Shown here: positions 25,758 through 36,191 of the stretch, piece after piece
How the letters are laid out: each line of letters opens with the position of its first letter
How positions within the stretch are numbered: the stretch's first letter is position 1
Source: Azolla pinnata
Taxonomy: Eukaryota; Streptophyta; Polypodiopsida; Salviniales; Salviniaceae
Reading direction: 5' to 3'
Length of the DNA stretch: 58,278 bases
Assembly (NCBI GenBank): GCA_037176905.1
Contig: JBBBWG010010001.1
Span: 1-58,278 of the forward strand
The notes under the pieces: model-generated
Database searches by the model: none
What the model was told of the DNA's origin: nothing
The model's input: the letters and a program-made list of their open reading frames with translations, nothing else
Program-made: the position numbers and the translations under genes

Positions 25758-28700
25758 ATGGCGAGCTCCTCCTGCCTTCTTCCCCTGCCTCTGGCCTCCC
25801 CCGAGAGCCTGACCTCCTGCACAAGGCGGATCCCCTCCCATTTCCCTTCGTTCCATGCTTCCTTTCACGTCTTCCACTCCCCCTGCCTCCTCCTCTCGTC
25901 CCTGTCCAGAAGGACCGTCACCAGAAGATGGAAAGAGCAGGCCAGGCAGCCCTGCAAACCCTCCTGCTCCAATTCCTCCGTCCCTGCCTCTGTCTATGCC
26001 AAGGAGATGGAACGGGTAGCTGCCAAAGAAGCCCTCCTTCTCGCGGTATAGCTGAAAATATCTTCTGCCTTCATCTTTTTTTTTGTTGTTTTGATCCTCG
26101 ATAAAAGGTCTTTCTATCCCATGCATGCGTCCTGTATGTGTTTTTTTCTTCCCAATGCTCAATCTACTTCTCTTTTGCCTGTTTTCATTTCATCGGGGTC
26201 TCTGCGACGTTCGTTAGATTAGTCTCGTTTGTTTTTTTGTATGTAAATTGGACATGCATTTTGCGATCTGGATACTGTTTTTTGGCGGAGTTTGTATGGC
26301 ATGTGCCAGCCCTAACACGAGGTTAAAATTCTTCGAGTGACGAAACAGATTAAAGATGCTGGCGGTGGAGACTCTGGTCTGGGTCCTGCTACAGCGACTG
26401 AGGCTTCTCGTATAGATGTTAACGAAAGGATTGTAAGCTTAGAACGACTCAACCCGACTCCTCGCCCAACCACGTAAGCCTACAGTCGCTTTATTTATGT
26501 CATTTGATGACCTTATCTTAATCTCATTCCATGGAATAATTAATGTACCTTTATGTTAATCTTCGAGAGAAAACAAGGTACGTGCTCATTTGACGGTGAA
26601 AAGCATCTTACGCTACTCTCATTCTGCCACATAATCAACGCATCTTATATCCATCCACGATAGAAAACAAGAGACATATCTCACACGTCCATTGCATAAT
26701 TGTGCAAACAATGTCTAAATATGCACTTTCATTAAGTTAACCCTCATTATATAGTTATTTCATCTGGCCATGCTATATATTCCAAGAAAAAAGCTTTTTT
26801 TTTGTATGTACAGATTACGCAGTCTGTCTTTATCCAAGTACACAGCACTGTGATTGGCTAATAATAATCACTCACGTGTCTGCTTAGAGCAGCTGGAAAG
26901 CGTGCTTAAAACATTTTTATGATCTGATACGAAGAGATGTAAATATATCTCGGGATCTCATATAAAAACATGTAATCATGGAGGACAAAACAAGAAGATA
27001 ATTCAATATTATGCGATCGAGGAATATGTTTTAAAAAACAAAACTAGTTCAGTTTCTTTGGGTGTCTGTATTTTTCAATGATCAAAGAAGTGATAGAAAA
27101 ACTATATTTTACTAACGTCTATACCTCTTCAAATCCTGATTACTTTAGAGGTGGTCACTATTCAGTTGGCAGGCCAAGGATGAATCTAATGACAATTGGA
27201 CACCTCTATAAAAAGACAAGGATGATAAAGAAGAGGATGCAGCAAGAGAAAATCATTGTGTTAGCTTTTATACAACTATTTAGTCGATGTTAGGGGTCAA
27301 CATACAACCGACAAGTCACGGGTTGGGTTCTTCAATAACATACTGGTCTTATTGCAAAGGGAAATTTAGTCAATGTTAGGGGTCAACATACAACCGACAA
27401 GTCACGGGTTGGGTTCTTCAATAACATACTGGTCTTATTGGAAAGGGAAATTTCAAACTTGACAATCCACTGGTATTTTAAGAATTTTGTAATATTAATT
27501 GGGAATAGTTTGGTTCAGTTTCAGCAGTCTCAAATCAAGTGGAAAAAGTTTTCAGTTCAAAGTGCAAACCCAATCAAAAACATTTTTTTTGTGAGCCGCT
27601 TAACTGCTTAATTGGGGGTTTGAAACAGGATAAACCCAACCCAAACTGAACTCAACCCAAGCCGTTTAAGCCTAAAGCCGTGATTACCAGTTTAATTTTG
27701 TCTCTAACCAAATTGTTTCTGGTTCCTCAGCTCTAATGGAAGAAAATTTCATAAAATCCACAGAATATTGTTGAAAATGCCATAGTTCGAGTGTATCCAT
27801 GGATATTGCATTGTCTAACCCACAACAAACGAACTTTCTTATCAATGCGTCCAAACTCTTGATGTTAGAAGCCAGATTCTGTGTCCATCTTCCAAGATGT
27901 TGCAAGTACTCGTTGCTCAATGTGATCCTCGTGGAGGCGACAGTGGTGCAGGTAAGAGTAGAGCTCTGGCATGACAGCAGAAAGGCTTACATAGTTTATG
28001 AGAAAAGTTCATTGACTTTGGTTCATGCTTCATTGCAGTAAACATTATCTCCTACATCTTGCTTCTACTTGGCAAATGGATCATTAAAAATTACTTAGTT
28101 AGGTCCACTTCTATTTGTAGATTTTGCAGATTGTGTATGTAGAAGACATAAAAATACAATAGATGATGCACTATCATGAAAGCCACTACTTTTAGCAGTG
28201 TCAGTTTTTCACCTCCTTTTGAGACACGAAAAAGGTTAAGATTGATTATGCCGTGTAAATTTTGGCTTATATAAATATGAGAGATCATTATTTTTTTAGG
28301 ACTGTTTGCCTGAAAGAGCGATAAAAACTGTACCGAGTGCTATGACATATTGGGGCTTTGGTCTGTTCATGAAACTCCTTTTACTGGAATGTGTTGCAAT
28401 TTTAGATCACTTATCTTCTTATTTCCCCCAACTACCTAGTTTCCTGATGTACAGACCATTCAGTGCCTGAAATAAATATTTAGCATGAAGAATGCCATTA
28501 TTGTAAATGTTGGTCCTCTGCTATTCTCGTGTTTAATGCTATAATTGAAATTTCATAGACAAATAGTATGAGTTTTTATATGGGCAGCAAATTTGTAATA
28601 CGCATGAAAGAAGGTGTCAATTATGCTCATGTGCAAATCAGCAGGAAGAAAGAGTACTTTGACACAATTAAAAAAGAGGTATCTTCTGTTTTCAGGTCAT

Positions 28701-30179
28701 CCTTTCTGGAAGGTCTTTGGCAATTCAAATGGATTGGAGCAGGAAGTCCTGGGCAGTTTGCTGCTACAGTCCTATTAAAGTATGCTCAAATCAAAAGACG
28801 ATTTATATTTGGTGATGTCTTCTCTCAAGGTCACGATCTAAGAAGATTTTTTTTTTCCTATAGGAGGTTTCCATCTGCATTAGCTACAGTGTCAGAAATG
28901 AACATTCTCATTTTGGATGGATCTGCGAAAGTTACAGCAACCTTAAAGCTATTTAATACAGTATGATCATACTTTCATCCTATTTCAGGATCATTGCGGT
29001 TTTCACTCTCTGGAGATTCCTTTAATCAGCCTACCATATGGCATAGAGAAGATTATACTTTTGATATCCTAAGACTTGAGAATTCAGGTTGCATAAATAG
29101 GCAAAATGTCACCGAGGCATGGCCTTCTTATTAATTTGGAGCGCTTTGAGCAAAGAACTGATGCTTTTTTCATTTCAGATCATTAGTAATGTCGTCTTGA
29201 CAAGTAAGCTTACTGTGGAGGGGCCTGTGAGGTTAAAAGAGGAATATGTTGAAGGGTTGCTCTCTTCTCCCTCCATTCAGGAGGGCACAGTCCCACCACA
29301 AGTTCAAAATGCATATGGGCAGTTTACTGGTGTATTACAACAGCTTCCAGTCAATATAGTGGAGACGCTGTCGAGTGGAATAAAGATTCCTTTAGGTGAG
29401 TTCGTTTTTACTTTATTTTTTGTTGTTTTTTCTTGCATTCTTGGCAATAATATGTGTTTATTATAGCTGTATTAGAATCAGAATGTGATATACATCTAGG
29501 AAATATTGGCAGCTGGATGCACGTATATGTGTAGCCCAATATGCTATAATAATTCATTCCAGAATGATTTACGGACATGATCAGCCAAAAAAGTCGCTTT
29601 GCATAATTATTTGCAGTCTGGGGTATGCATGCATAAGATTTTCTTCTACAAGTTCGTGATCAGCAATTGAATGGCTATTTGAAATGCATAAGTGGTTTAT
29701 CTTCCATCCTGTTTGATGGCTCCCGTGGTCAATCTAGCACATTGCAGGCATTATTTTGAAGAGAGTGTATAGAAAAGTGTGGCGCAATGTGTTCCTTGCA
29801 CGGTTCTTGGTTGATGATTGTTGGCAAGTTTCTTTTTATTTGGTCACTCTTTGTTTTAAAGTTTTGCATGTCCCAATCATGCTTTTATTTTTTTATTACA
29901 CTTACTCTGTTGATTGTTGTATACATTTGACATTACAGTGGGAACGTTTGAGAGGCAACTGTTGATCTCCTATCTTGATGACGAGATTTTGGTAAGTTTT
30001 TTTTAGATATTTTTCATAAAACATGAAAGTAAACAACGTCGATCGAGCAGGACTTGATAGAGTTTTAAATATATTTTGAGCAGATTGCTAGGGATGGGTC
30101 AGGCGTTCCAGAAGTTCTGTTTCATGTATCAAATACTACTGTATCTGATGTTGAGCCTGTACCTGAATATGTGAGCTAG
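25758..30179 (+). CDS. Plastid fibrillin (plastid-lipid-associated protein, PAP family)
   Basis: Fibrillins are lipid-binding proteins of plastoglobules, thylakoids or stroma. Seven exons close in frame: 25758-26045, 26349-26473, 28696-28779, 28864-28960, 29179-29395, 29939-29991, 30084-30179, giving 319 aa. The N-terminus is rich in Ser, Pro and Leu and lacks acidic residues at first, as expected of a chloroplast transit peptide. The PAP domain follows: an LLLAIKDAGGG helix, RLNPTPRPT, then FLEGLWQFKWIGAGSPG, a beta-rich middle with KLTVEGPVRLKEEYVEG, and the C-terminal strand TFERQLLISYLDDEILIARDG with the conserved Asp-Asp and RDG. The family is clear; within it the protein looks closest to the FBN9/FBN10 branch, which I cannot prove. 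The second intron (26474-28695) is 2.2 kb and carries a recent tandem duplication. No missing exon is apparent. Confidence 0.92.
26474..28695 (+). other. Large intron of the fibrillin gene
   Basis: This 2222-bp AT-rich intron contains an 86-bp tandem duplication (27281-27452). Its flanks have no recognisable transposon or nested gene. Short frames such as 27684-27920 on the minus strand have no family match. Confidence 0.6.
27281..27452. repeat. 86-bp tandem duplication in the fibrillin intron
   Basis: Two almost identical 86-bp copies lie head to tail (27281-27366 and 27367-27452), both containing gttaggggtcaacatac and tcacgggttgggttc. The near identity shows that the duplication is young. 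Confidence 0.9.
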
Positions 30180-31907
30180 AGCCAACCTTGTGCTCCGCTG
30201 AACATCACATCTTTTGCTCTTCAAGATAATTTCCCCGTCTAAATTGGGGACTTTGACGCCTTTCTCTTGATTCTGAATATAATATTTCTGCCTTCACTTC
30301 AATTGAAACAGACCTCTGTGTACATTGTAGCTTGTGCCTTCTACCTGTTACCTACTTAGCGTCAGACTTCCTGGGCTGAACATGACCATAGCGAGATCCA
30401 TGAAACTAATTTTGAGGTGGAGATTTTGAGTCCTAGCAGCCCAATAATTGAAGATTTCAATTTCTTCTTATGTGAAGTTATTGGGGGCTCCAAATGTTAC
30501 GTACAATGAAAAAACTTGCTCCTTTTTTGTTGAAGAACAAAACGTGATTGCTCTGACTCTAAAAGAAAAGATGTCTTAGAAATTAACATTTAAGAGGCTA
30601 AAATGACCAAGAGAACAATGTTAACTCCGTCTTGAGAGCAATAGACAAAGCTTACAAATGAACCAATCATGAGTGCTAACTATACCGCATATATTCACCT
30701 CCAAATGAGGTTATCAAAAACGATGGTTACAAGCCCATGAAGGCACCACAAAAAAAGAAGAGGAACAAACGTTTGTACAGGCTATATACTGAACTTTAAC
30801 AGTGAGAAACAAGTCTAACTATCGAGAGTTGTTGACACAAAAAATCATCGAGGGATTATGATACAGTTGTAACTTTTACACGCATAGCAATAGCACATCC
30901 ACACCACCAAGATGAATCTAGCAGAAGCGAAGAAAGTTGAACACTATTATGACATGATTGCTTTTTGCCCAACAAATTCAATATACACACAAAACAAGCA
31001 CATAGGCGAGATTGAAAAATCTAGCAAAATCCGTTAAAACAAGGATTATTGAGATGGCATGGCCAGGTTTTCTCAGATGAATTCGACAAACCGGCACATG
31101 CATACATTCAAATGAATGAGATCAATCACTGAGCAAAAAGCTGCAAAAAAGAATTCTTATGACATCAAATTCAAACATACATAGTACAGATACAGATGAT
31201 ACACACAAGCAAGTTCTCTCTGATACATATACAAGCAAGCACACATGCGAGACTGATGGATCACAGAGCAAAAGCTTTGAAAAATGAGAGATCATCCGGA
31301 TCAATCACTGAGAAAATGCTGCAAAAGAGAATTCTTATGACATCGAATTCAACATATATAATACAGATACAGATGAGAGTAGATACACATGCATACAAAG
31401 CAAGCAGTTCCGTGATACATATATACAAGCAAGCACATTTGAGAGACTGCTGATGGATCACACAGCAAAAACTGTGAAAATAGGATCACCAGGGATCAAT
31501 CACCGAGCAAAAGCTGCAAAAGAGAATTCTTATGACATCGAATTCGACACATATAATACAGATACAGATTATAGTAGTATACAGATGCATACAAGCAAGC
31601 AGTCCGTGATACATATACAAGCAAGCACACTTGAGAGACTGATGGATCACATGGCAAAAGCTGTGAAAATAGGATCACCAGGATCAATCACCGAGCAAAA
31701 GCTGCAAAAGGGAATTCTTATGACATCGAATTCGACATATATAATAATACAGATACAGATTATAGTAGCATACACATGCATACAAGCAAGTTCCATATTA
31801 GCAAAAGCTGAGAAAATAAGATCATCAGGATCCTCTGTCTTCTCTCTCTCTCCCTCCCCCCAAATACACACAACACATCATTCTTCTTGGGGTAAGATTG
31901 TAAGGTA
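30180..31907. other. Convergent 3' regions of fibrillin and dioxygenase genes
   Basis: After the fibrillin stop comes an AT-rich 3' UTR and spacer to about 31100. Then a long-period tandem repeat fills almost everything up to the stop codon of the minus-strand dioxygenase gene. No further gene is supported. Confidence 0.5.
31115..31830. repeat. Tandem repeat of about 180-195 bp, four copies plus a partial
   Basis: The landmark gaattcttatgacatc recurs at 31151, 31329, 31524 and 31712, giving periods of 178, 195 and 188 bp. The words ggatcaatcac, gagcaaaagctg and catacaagcaagc recur with it. A fifth partial unit ends near 31830. The array probably lies in or just past the 3' UTR of the dioxygenase gene. 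Confidence 0.9.
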
Positions 31908-32378
31908 CTAGAGGCCATACTTGGGGTCTTCAGACTTGAGGCAGGAGGTGTTGAGGGGGAAGGGCGAGCCGATCCACATGGCGTTGCGGGTGTGATCGAG
32001 GAAGGGGAAGCCGGTGTTGGGGTGAACGAGAGCAGAGAGGCCACGCCTGTTGACGTTGAACCAGGGCAGGAAACGTGCGAAATGAGCAGGCTGCTTGAGG
32101 TCCACCTCGAACATGCCCACGGGGTGGGGTCCGATGGGCCGATCCCACAGCTTGTACACTACCACCTCCGGGAAGAGCTGCAAGATCTGTTCGCGAAGCT
32201 CCCGGGCCGCCTCCACCTGCTTCTCGTCGGTGTGGAAGAAGTAGATGTGCACGTCATACGACCTCACGGGCTCCGCAAACTTGGCAGGGAAGAGCAGATC
32301 CGATCCTTGCCCTTGCCCTTGCCCTTGCCCTTGCCCTTGCCCTTGCAGTTGTTGTGTAGCTGCTGCTGCTGCTGCCAT
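31908..32378 (-). CDS. DOPA 4,5-dioxygenase-like extradiol dioxygenase
   Basis: This single-exon gene encodes 156 aa of the Dopa_dioxygen family. The founding fungal enzyme opens the ring of L-DOPA between carbons 4 and 5; plant members are mostly uncharacterised. Conserved histidine-containing blocks are visible: YDVHIYFFH (about residues 41-49), then KLWDRPIGPHPVGMFEVD, then HPNTG and FLDHTRNAMWIGSPF. The length and block order match the family. The N-terminus is unusual: an Ala run followed by seven Gly-Gln pairs encoded by a perfect hexamer array (32305-32346). The start was chosen as the first ATG of the open frame, with the conserved domain starting about 35 residues later. It is not a betalain-pathway enzyme by any evidence here. 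Confidence 0.88.
   Translation of the reverse strand: MAAAAAATQQLQGQGQGQGQGQGQGSDLLFPAKFAEPVRSYDVHIYFFHTDEKQVEAARELREQILQLFPEVVVYKLWDRPIGPHPVGMFEVDLKQPAHFARFLPWFNVNRRGLSALVHPNTGFPFLDHTRNAMWIGSPFPLNTSCLKSEDPKYGL
32305..32346. repeat. Coding hexamer repeat (CCTTGC)7
   Basis: Seven perfect CCTTGC units lie inside the dioxygenase coding region and encode alternating Gly and Gln on the minus strand. Such arrays vary in length between alleles. Confidence 0.95.
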
Positions 32379-32763
32379 GGTACAGGATCTGTGTTGCTCT
32401 TTCGATCGAATTGCGCTTCGATGACTGAAGGGGATTGAGAAGCTCTGCCGCTCTCTCTCTACCTTTGGAAGGAATCCGATGCTCTGCCGCTCTCTCTACC
32501 TTTGGAAGGAATCCGATCTCCTGAAGCGGAATCCGAACTCCTCGGCTCTGATATACTTCCTCTATCTGCCTGCTCGATCTGTCTGTCCCTGCTCCGATCT
32601 GCCCGATCCTGCTGGGATCCGTCTGTCCCTGCTCCGATCTGTCTGCTCGACGTGGCTTAGGAATCAAGAGAAGCAGACTCTGTCTGTGCTCTGTTCCTCC
32701 GTTTCTATGGATTTCTGTTCCGTGATGCTCAAGAAGAATGTGTCCCTGATTCCTTGCAGAATC

Positions 32764-32901
32764 AGAATGAGGATCAGGATCAGGATCAGTGATCAGGATG
32801 AGGATCAGGATCAGGATTAGGGTTTAGGATTTAGGGTTTAAGGTTTGGGGTTTAGGGTTTAGGGCTTAGGGCTTAGGGTTTAAGGTTTAGGGTTTGGGGT
32901 T
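32764..32901. repeat. GGATCA repeat running into a degenerate TTTAGGG array
   Basis: A block of GGATCA/GGATGA units (32764-32815) passes directly into about twelve variant telomere units (TTTAGGG, with TTTGGGG, CTTAGGG and TTTAAGG variants; 32816-32901). On the gene strand of the neighbouring dioxygenase this reads as CCCTAAA, i.e. a telo-box array in its promoter. Confidence 0.9.
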
Positions 32902-33290
32902 CAATGAGAGCAATCGTCGAACCCAGAACACGCAGAACTGGAGATGCAGATCTGGGGAAAAAAAATGCAGAATGGCCATCTGCTTGCCTCCCATACAGCA
33001 CCCCTGGACAAACCCTGAAACAATCGAGCTCGATGCAGATCGCTCGAGCTATTTTGTGCTGCTGCTTTTTCGTTGTTGTTGTTGTTGTTGTTGTTCCTTT
33101 TGAATTAATAGGTTTTAAATAGATCTGCCCCTTGGTCTCATCATGGCTTTTGTCGTGTTGAACCTCTGTATTAATTAGTTGGAGAGTGCCGGAATCCGAT
33201 TACTCCCTGCTGCTTTCGAACGCATTGAAAAGAGCAAGAAGCATCGTCGGGGCCTTCCTTTTTCTTTAAGAGCATAAGGAATTACGAGGG

Positions 33291-33326
33291 TAAACCCTAA
33301 ACCCTAAACCCTAAACCCTAAACCCA
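33291..33326. repeat. Telomere-type (CCCTAAA)n tract
   Basis: Four to five perfect CCCTAAA units run on the plus strand, in the opposite orientation to the TTTAGGG array 400 bp to the left. This is the sense orientation for a plus-strand transcription unit starting to the right. Confidence 0.95.
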
Positions 33327-33393
33327 CAAAACTGATGGTCGGAGAAGGAGAAGATGCGGCAGAGCGCGACTCGACGACGGCGCCCGATGGGTC

Positions 33394-33785
33394 ATGTCAA
33401 GACACGCTCGGGGACGACGCGATCCGAGGATGAGCGCGTTTTCCACACTTCCGTCGCCCGTGTGCTGCAGCAGCAGCAACAGCGATCTGGAGCGGGTTCG
33501 AGAAACCTTATTCAAAGGAAACGCGATCGAGATTGGGATCGACGAGGCATCGGGCTCTGCGGCTACGAGACAGGGGGGCATCTGCGGAAACGGCATCCAT
33601 CGGTGACCTGCAGGAGGCTATCATTCGGTGGGTTCCGCTCTTCAACCCGGCCCCCCATACATACTTCGTCGAATACACCACCTCCCTGATCATATACTGA
33701 CTGACTCGGCTCCGACGGAACGCAGAACTGCATCCAAAAGAAGAAGGCTATATAATAATCGTCAGCCCGAATGGGGTTGTCACGG
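33394..33785 (+). CDS. Possible small spliced gene of unknown function
   Basis: A GC-rich stretch just after the CCCTAAA tract has an open frame from 33394 containing a charged helical segment (SDLERVRETLFKGNAIE). A gt at 33603 and an ag at 33726 would splice it in frame to a second piece with a basic cluster (KRRR) and a stop, giving a protein of about 90 aa. The other frames of the same stretch are also open for long distances, and I recognise no family. It may be a real small gene, a leader of the downstream gene, or a relic. Confidence 0.2.
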
Positions 33786-34413
33786 GTAAGCTGAAAGCAG
33801 AAATCCTCTGTGTTTGTTGATTAGGGGGGTAGGTTAAAAATTGATTATCCAAATTTACCCGAGGTAGATGCTATCAGGAAAGCTGCATACGTAAATATGT
33901 AACCCACTGAGAAATGAGCTAGTCCGACTGACTCCTCAAATATCACTCTCATTCTTGTGTTGAATATAATCAAATTGTTTTTGAAAGCTTATTCCGCTCT
34001 ACCACTGAGGTACCGAGGAAAAAGGTAGGGTTTTTTTGCCTCACAGACAATCAGAGACCCTTTTTTTTCGCTAGCAGCTCTCTCTCTTCTTCAGGAACTT
34101 GACTACCAAACAATATATGTAAATGATGTATAGCTAAATGATGTATATACACACACACACACATATATATATATATAAATATATGTAGAGGAAGTACATA
34201 CAGAGGAAGGGGTATTTTTTTTGTTGTAATGCAAAAAGACTGGCTGGGAAGGGTATTCTTGGAATTAGGGAAAACTACAGTTGTGTTTTGTTCTGTTTTT
34301 CCTCTTCTGCTTCCGGGCCATGGCTGCGAGGGATAAAATGCCTCTCTGAGCTTTCCACCGCCTGCCATGACCCACGATTAAGGCTTCCCCACCGCGCAGA
34401 TCTGCGGGCTCCG
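33786..34413 (+). other. Upstream region of the small conserved gene at 34414
   Basis: This AT-rich spacer contains a CA/TA microsatellite (34148-34178) and poly-T runs. The last 120 bases are GC-richer and are probably the 5' UTR of the gene at 34414. No other gene is supported. Confidence 0.4.
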
Positions 34414-36191
34414 ATGCGTTCCCTCAAGAAGTTCTTAGGGCATTTGGGCTTCTTCAAGGACGATGCGCTCCGGGACGATGGCGATGACGGCCTTGCTCAC
34501 GGCGCCGGTGCCCTTGATGCAAACCAAGATGCCCTGGTTGTAGATCAAGAGCGCAAAGCGAGAGGGAAGGGCAAAGATCAGGGTCCGCGGAAGAGCTCTT
34601 CCGAAACGGGGTTCGTCTCTTCCAGGCCGAGGTTCTCTGCCCCGCCCACCGGCAGATTCATCAGCCCTGTGGTGTCTGAATGCAAGCCCGGATCGGGGGG
34701 GATTCAGGTGTGCGCCTTTGGGCTTTCTCAGTTTCGCTGTTTCCTTTCTCGTAGAATTTTAGTCGAACTGATTGATGTGAAATGCATGGTGCCCGTACAG
34801 AAAACATCAGAGAAATTTCTTGTTCCATCTTCATGATCTTCCCTTTTGGGTTTGCTTGTGGTAGATCTCATGTTTGCATTGATGAGGGGGTTATGGCACA
34901 GCTCTCCTCCAGGAAAGTAGTGAGGTAAATGACAGTTGAACCTCTGCACAGCTTAAGAAAGAAACATGGGTCGTGAAATATATGGCATAGCTCATTACTA
35001 ATAAAGCTAGAGTTTTTTTTTCTCCAAACAAAAACTTGGCGTGTAAAACTATTGCTAAGTAGCTGGACTATAGAAAAATGGTGCAAAAAATGATCATGAT
35101 GATGTTACACGCATGAACTGTTGATAACTTTCTCTGATCTCATCATGGAGATAAACGAATTACCTGTATCATATGGTGCCATTCATAATCTATTCTACTG
35201 CAGTATATCTCGACTGACTAGCTTCCATCATGACTTGGAGATGATAGTGTGATGCATCAAACAGTCATTGTAGTAGAGCCATTGTACCAGATATCCAATG
35301 TGATCTGCTTCTGGTGTAGCTAGCCCTGCTCGTCTAGGTCTCTTACAGCTCCACTCCCTACGTAGTGCTAGACGTGGTTTGTTTGAGCCTGGTCCATCTT
35401 CCATACACTGTATACAAAAGAGCCAAAAATCGATTTCACGATGCTCTTTCTTTGGATATTCTGTTCATTCATTGTGCCTCTAGTGGTTAAGATCAAACTT
35501 AATGCAGACAAGAAAAGGGACAAAAGTTTCTTTATCAAGCCAAGCTATTTCGAAAGAGACTTGCTCTGATAGAAACACTCAATGGTGGGAGGGTTTGTCC
35601 ATCCACTATTAGGGTGTGAGGAAACTTTTTAATATGAGTGTGTAAGAATGAAAAGCATAAATGCATGTAAGCTGGGCCTGAATCTGGGGCTTCAGAAAAT
35701 TTGCTTCAAACGGACTCATATGGGATGCTTTTGAATGTATAAGAAGTGGAGCGGCATGTTAAAAATGGCCTTGAACGTGGGGTGGTCAAATTGGATGCTT
35801 TTTGAATGCTAGTGAGTAAGAAATTGGAGCATAAATGCACGTTATCTGGCCCTAAGTATGTTGTAAGAAAGTGTTTTAAGGGAAGCAAAGAAGTTGTATT
35901 GCATGGTTTTGGGGCTATTGGTGTCCAAACATGCAATTGGAACATAAATGGGTGTAAAAATCGGGTCATAACTTGCAGGGGTTGCAGTGGTATGCGGAGA
36001 AATTTGTGATGGACGAAGAAGGTGATGTTGCCCATGAATTCTTAAGCGAAGTCATTGAAGTGCCGGCTGCTTCTGGCAGGCACGATGTTCAAGTGGAGCA
36101 GGGAGCATCTATAAAGGCAGTAAAGTTAAGAAGTCCACTGTGCATAGTAAACGGTAATGTGTATGTATATTCAAATCAGCACCACTCGTAA
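34414..36191 (+). CDS. Small conserved plant protein of unknown function
   Basis: Two exons (34414-34707 and 35979-36191) close in frame to give 168 aa. The N-terminus is MRSLKKFLGHLGFF, followed by a charged, low-complexity middle and a GRFISPV segment. After the 1.27-kb phase-0 intron comes the clearest block, GLQWYAEKFVMDEEGDVAHE, ending in FLSEV. I recall this combination (basic start, then GLQWYA-KF--DE-GDVA-EF) from uncharacterised plant proteins, but I cannot name the family or a function. No membrane segment or signal peptide is visible. A later donor-like gt at 36155 could give another C-terminus. Confidence 0.65.

Larger units (their letters stand above)
32379..33353. promoter_or_regulatory. 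Probable divergent promoter region with facing telo-box tracts
   Basis: Between the dioxygenase start and the next plus-strand transcription unit lie duplicated ctgctccgatctg-type words (32560-32650), the TTTAGGG array (32816-32901), a GTT microsatellite (33073-33095) and the CCCTAAA tract. Telo-boxes in gene-sense orientation on both sides suggest a bidirectional promoter. This is inference from motif placement alone. Confidence 0.4.

Noticed and set aside
25575..26162. A 195-codon minus-strand frame
   Set aside because: It is antisense to the first fibrillin exon, whose sense product has a transit peptide and joins the PAP domain in frame.
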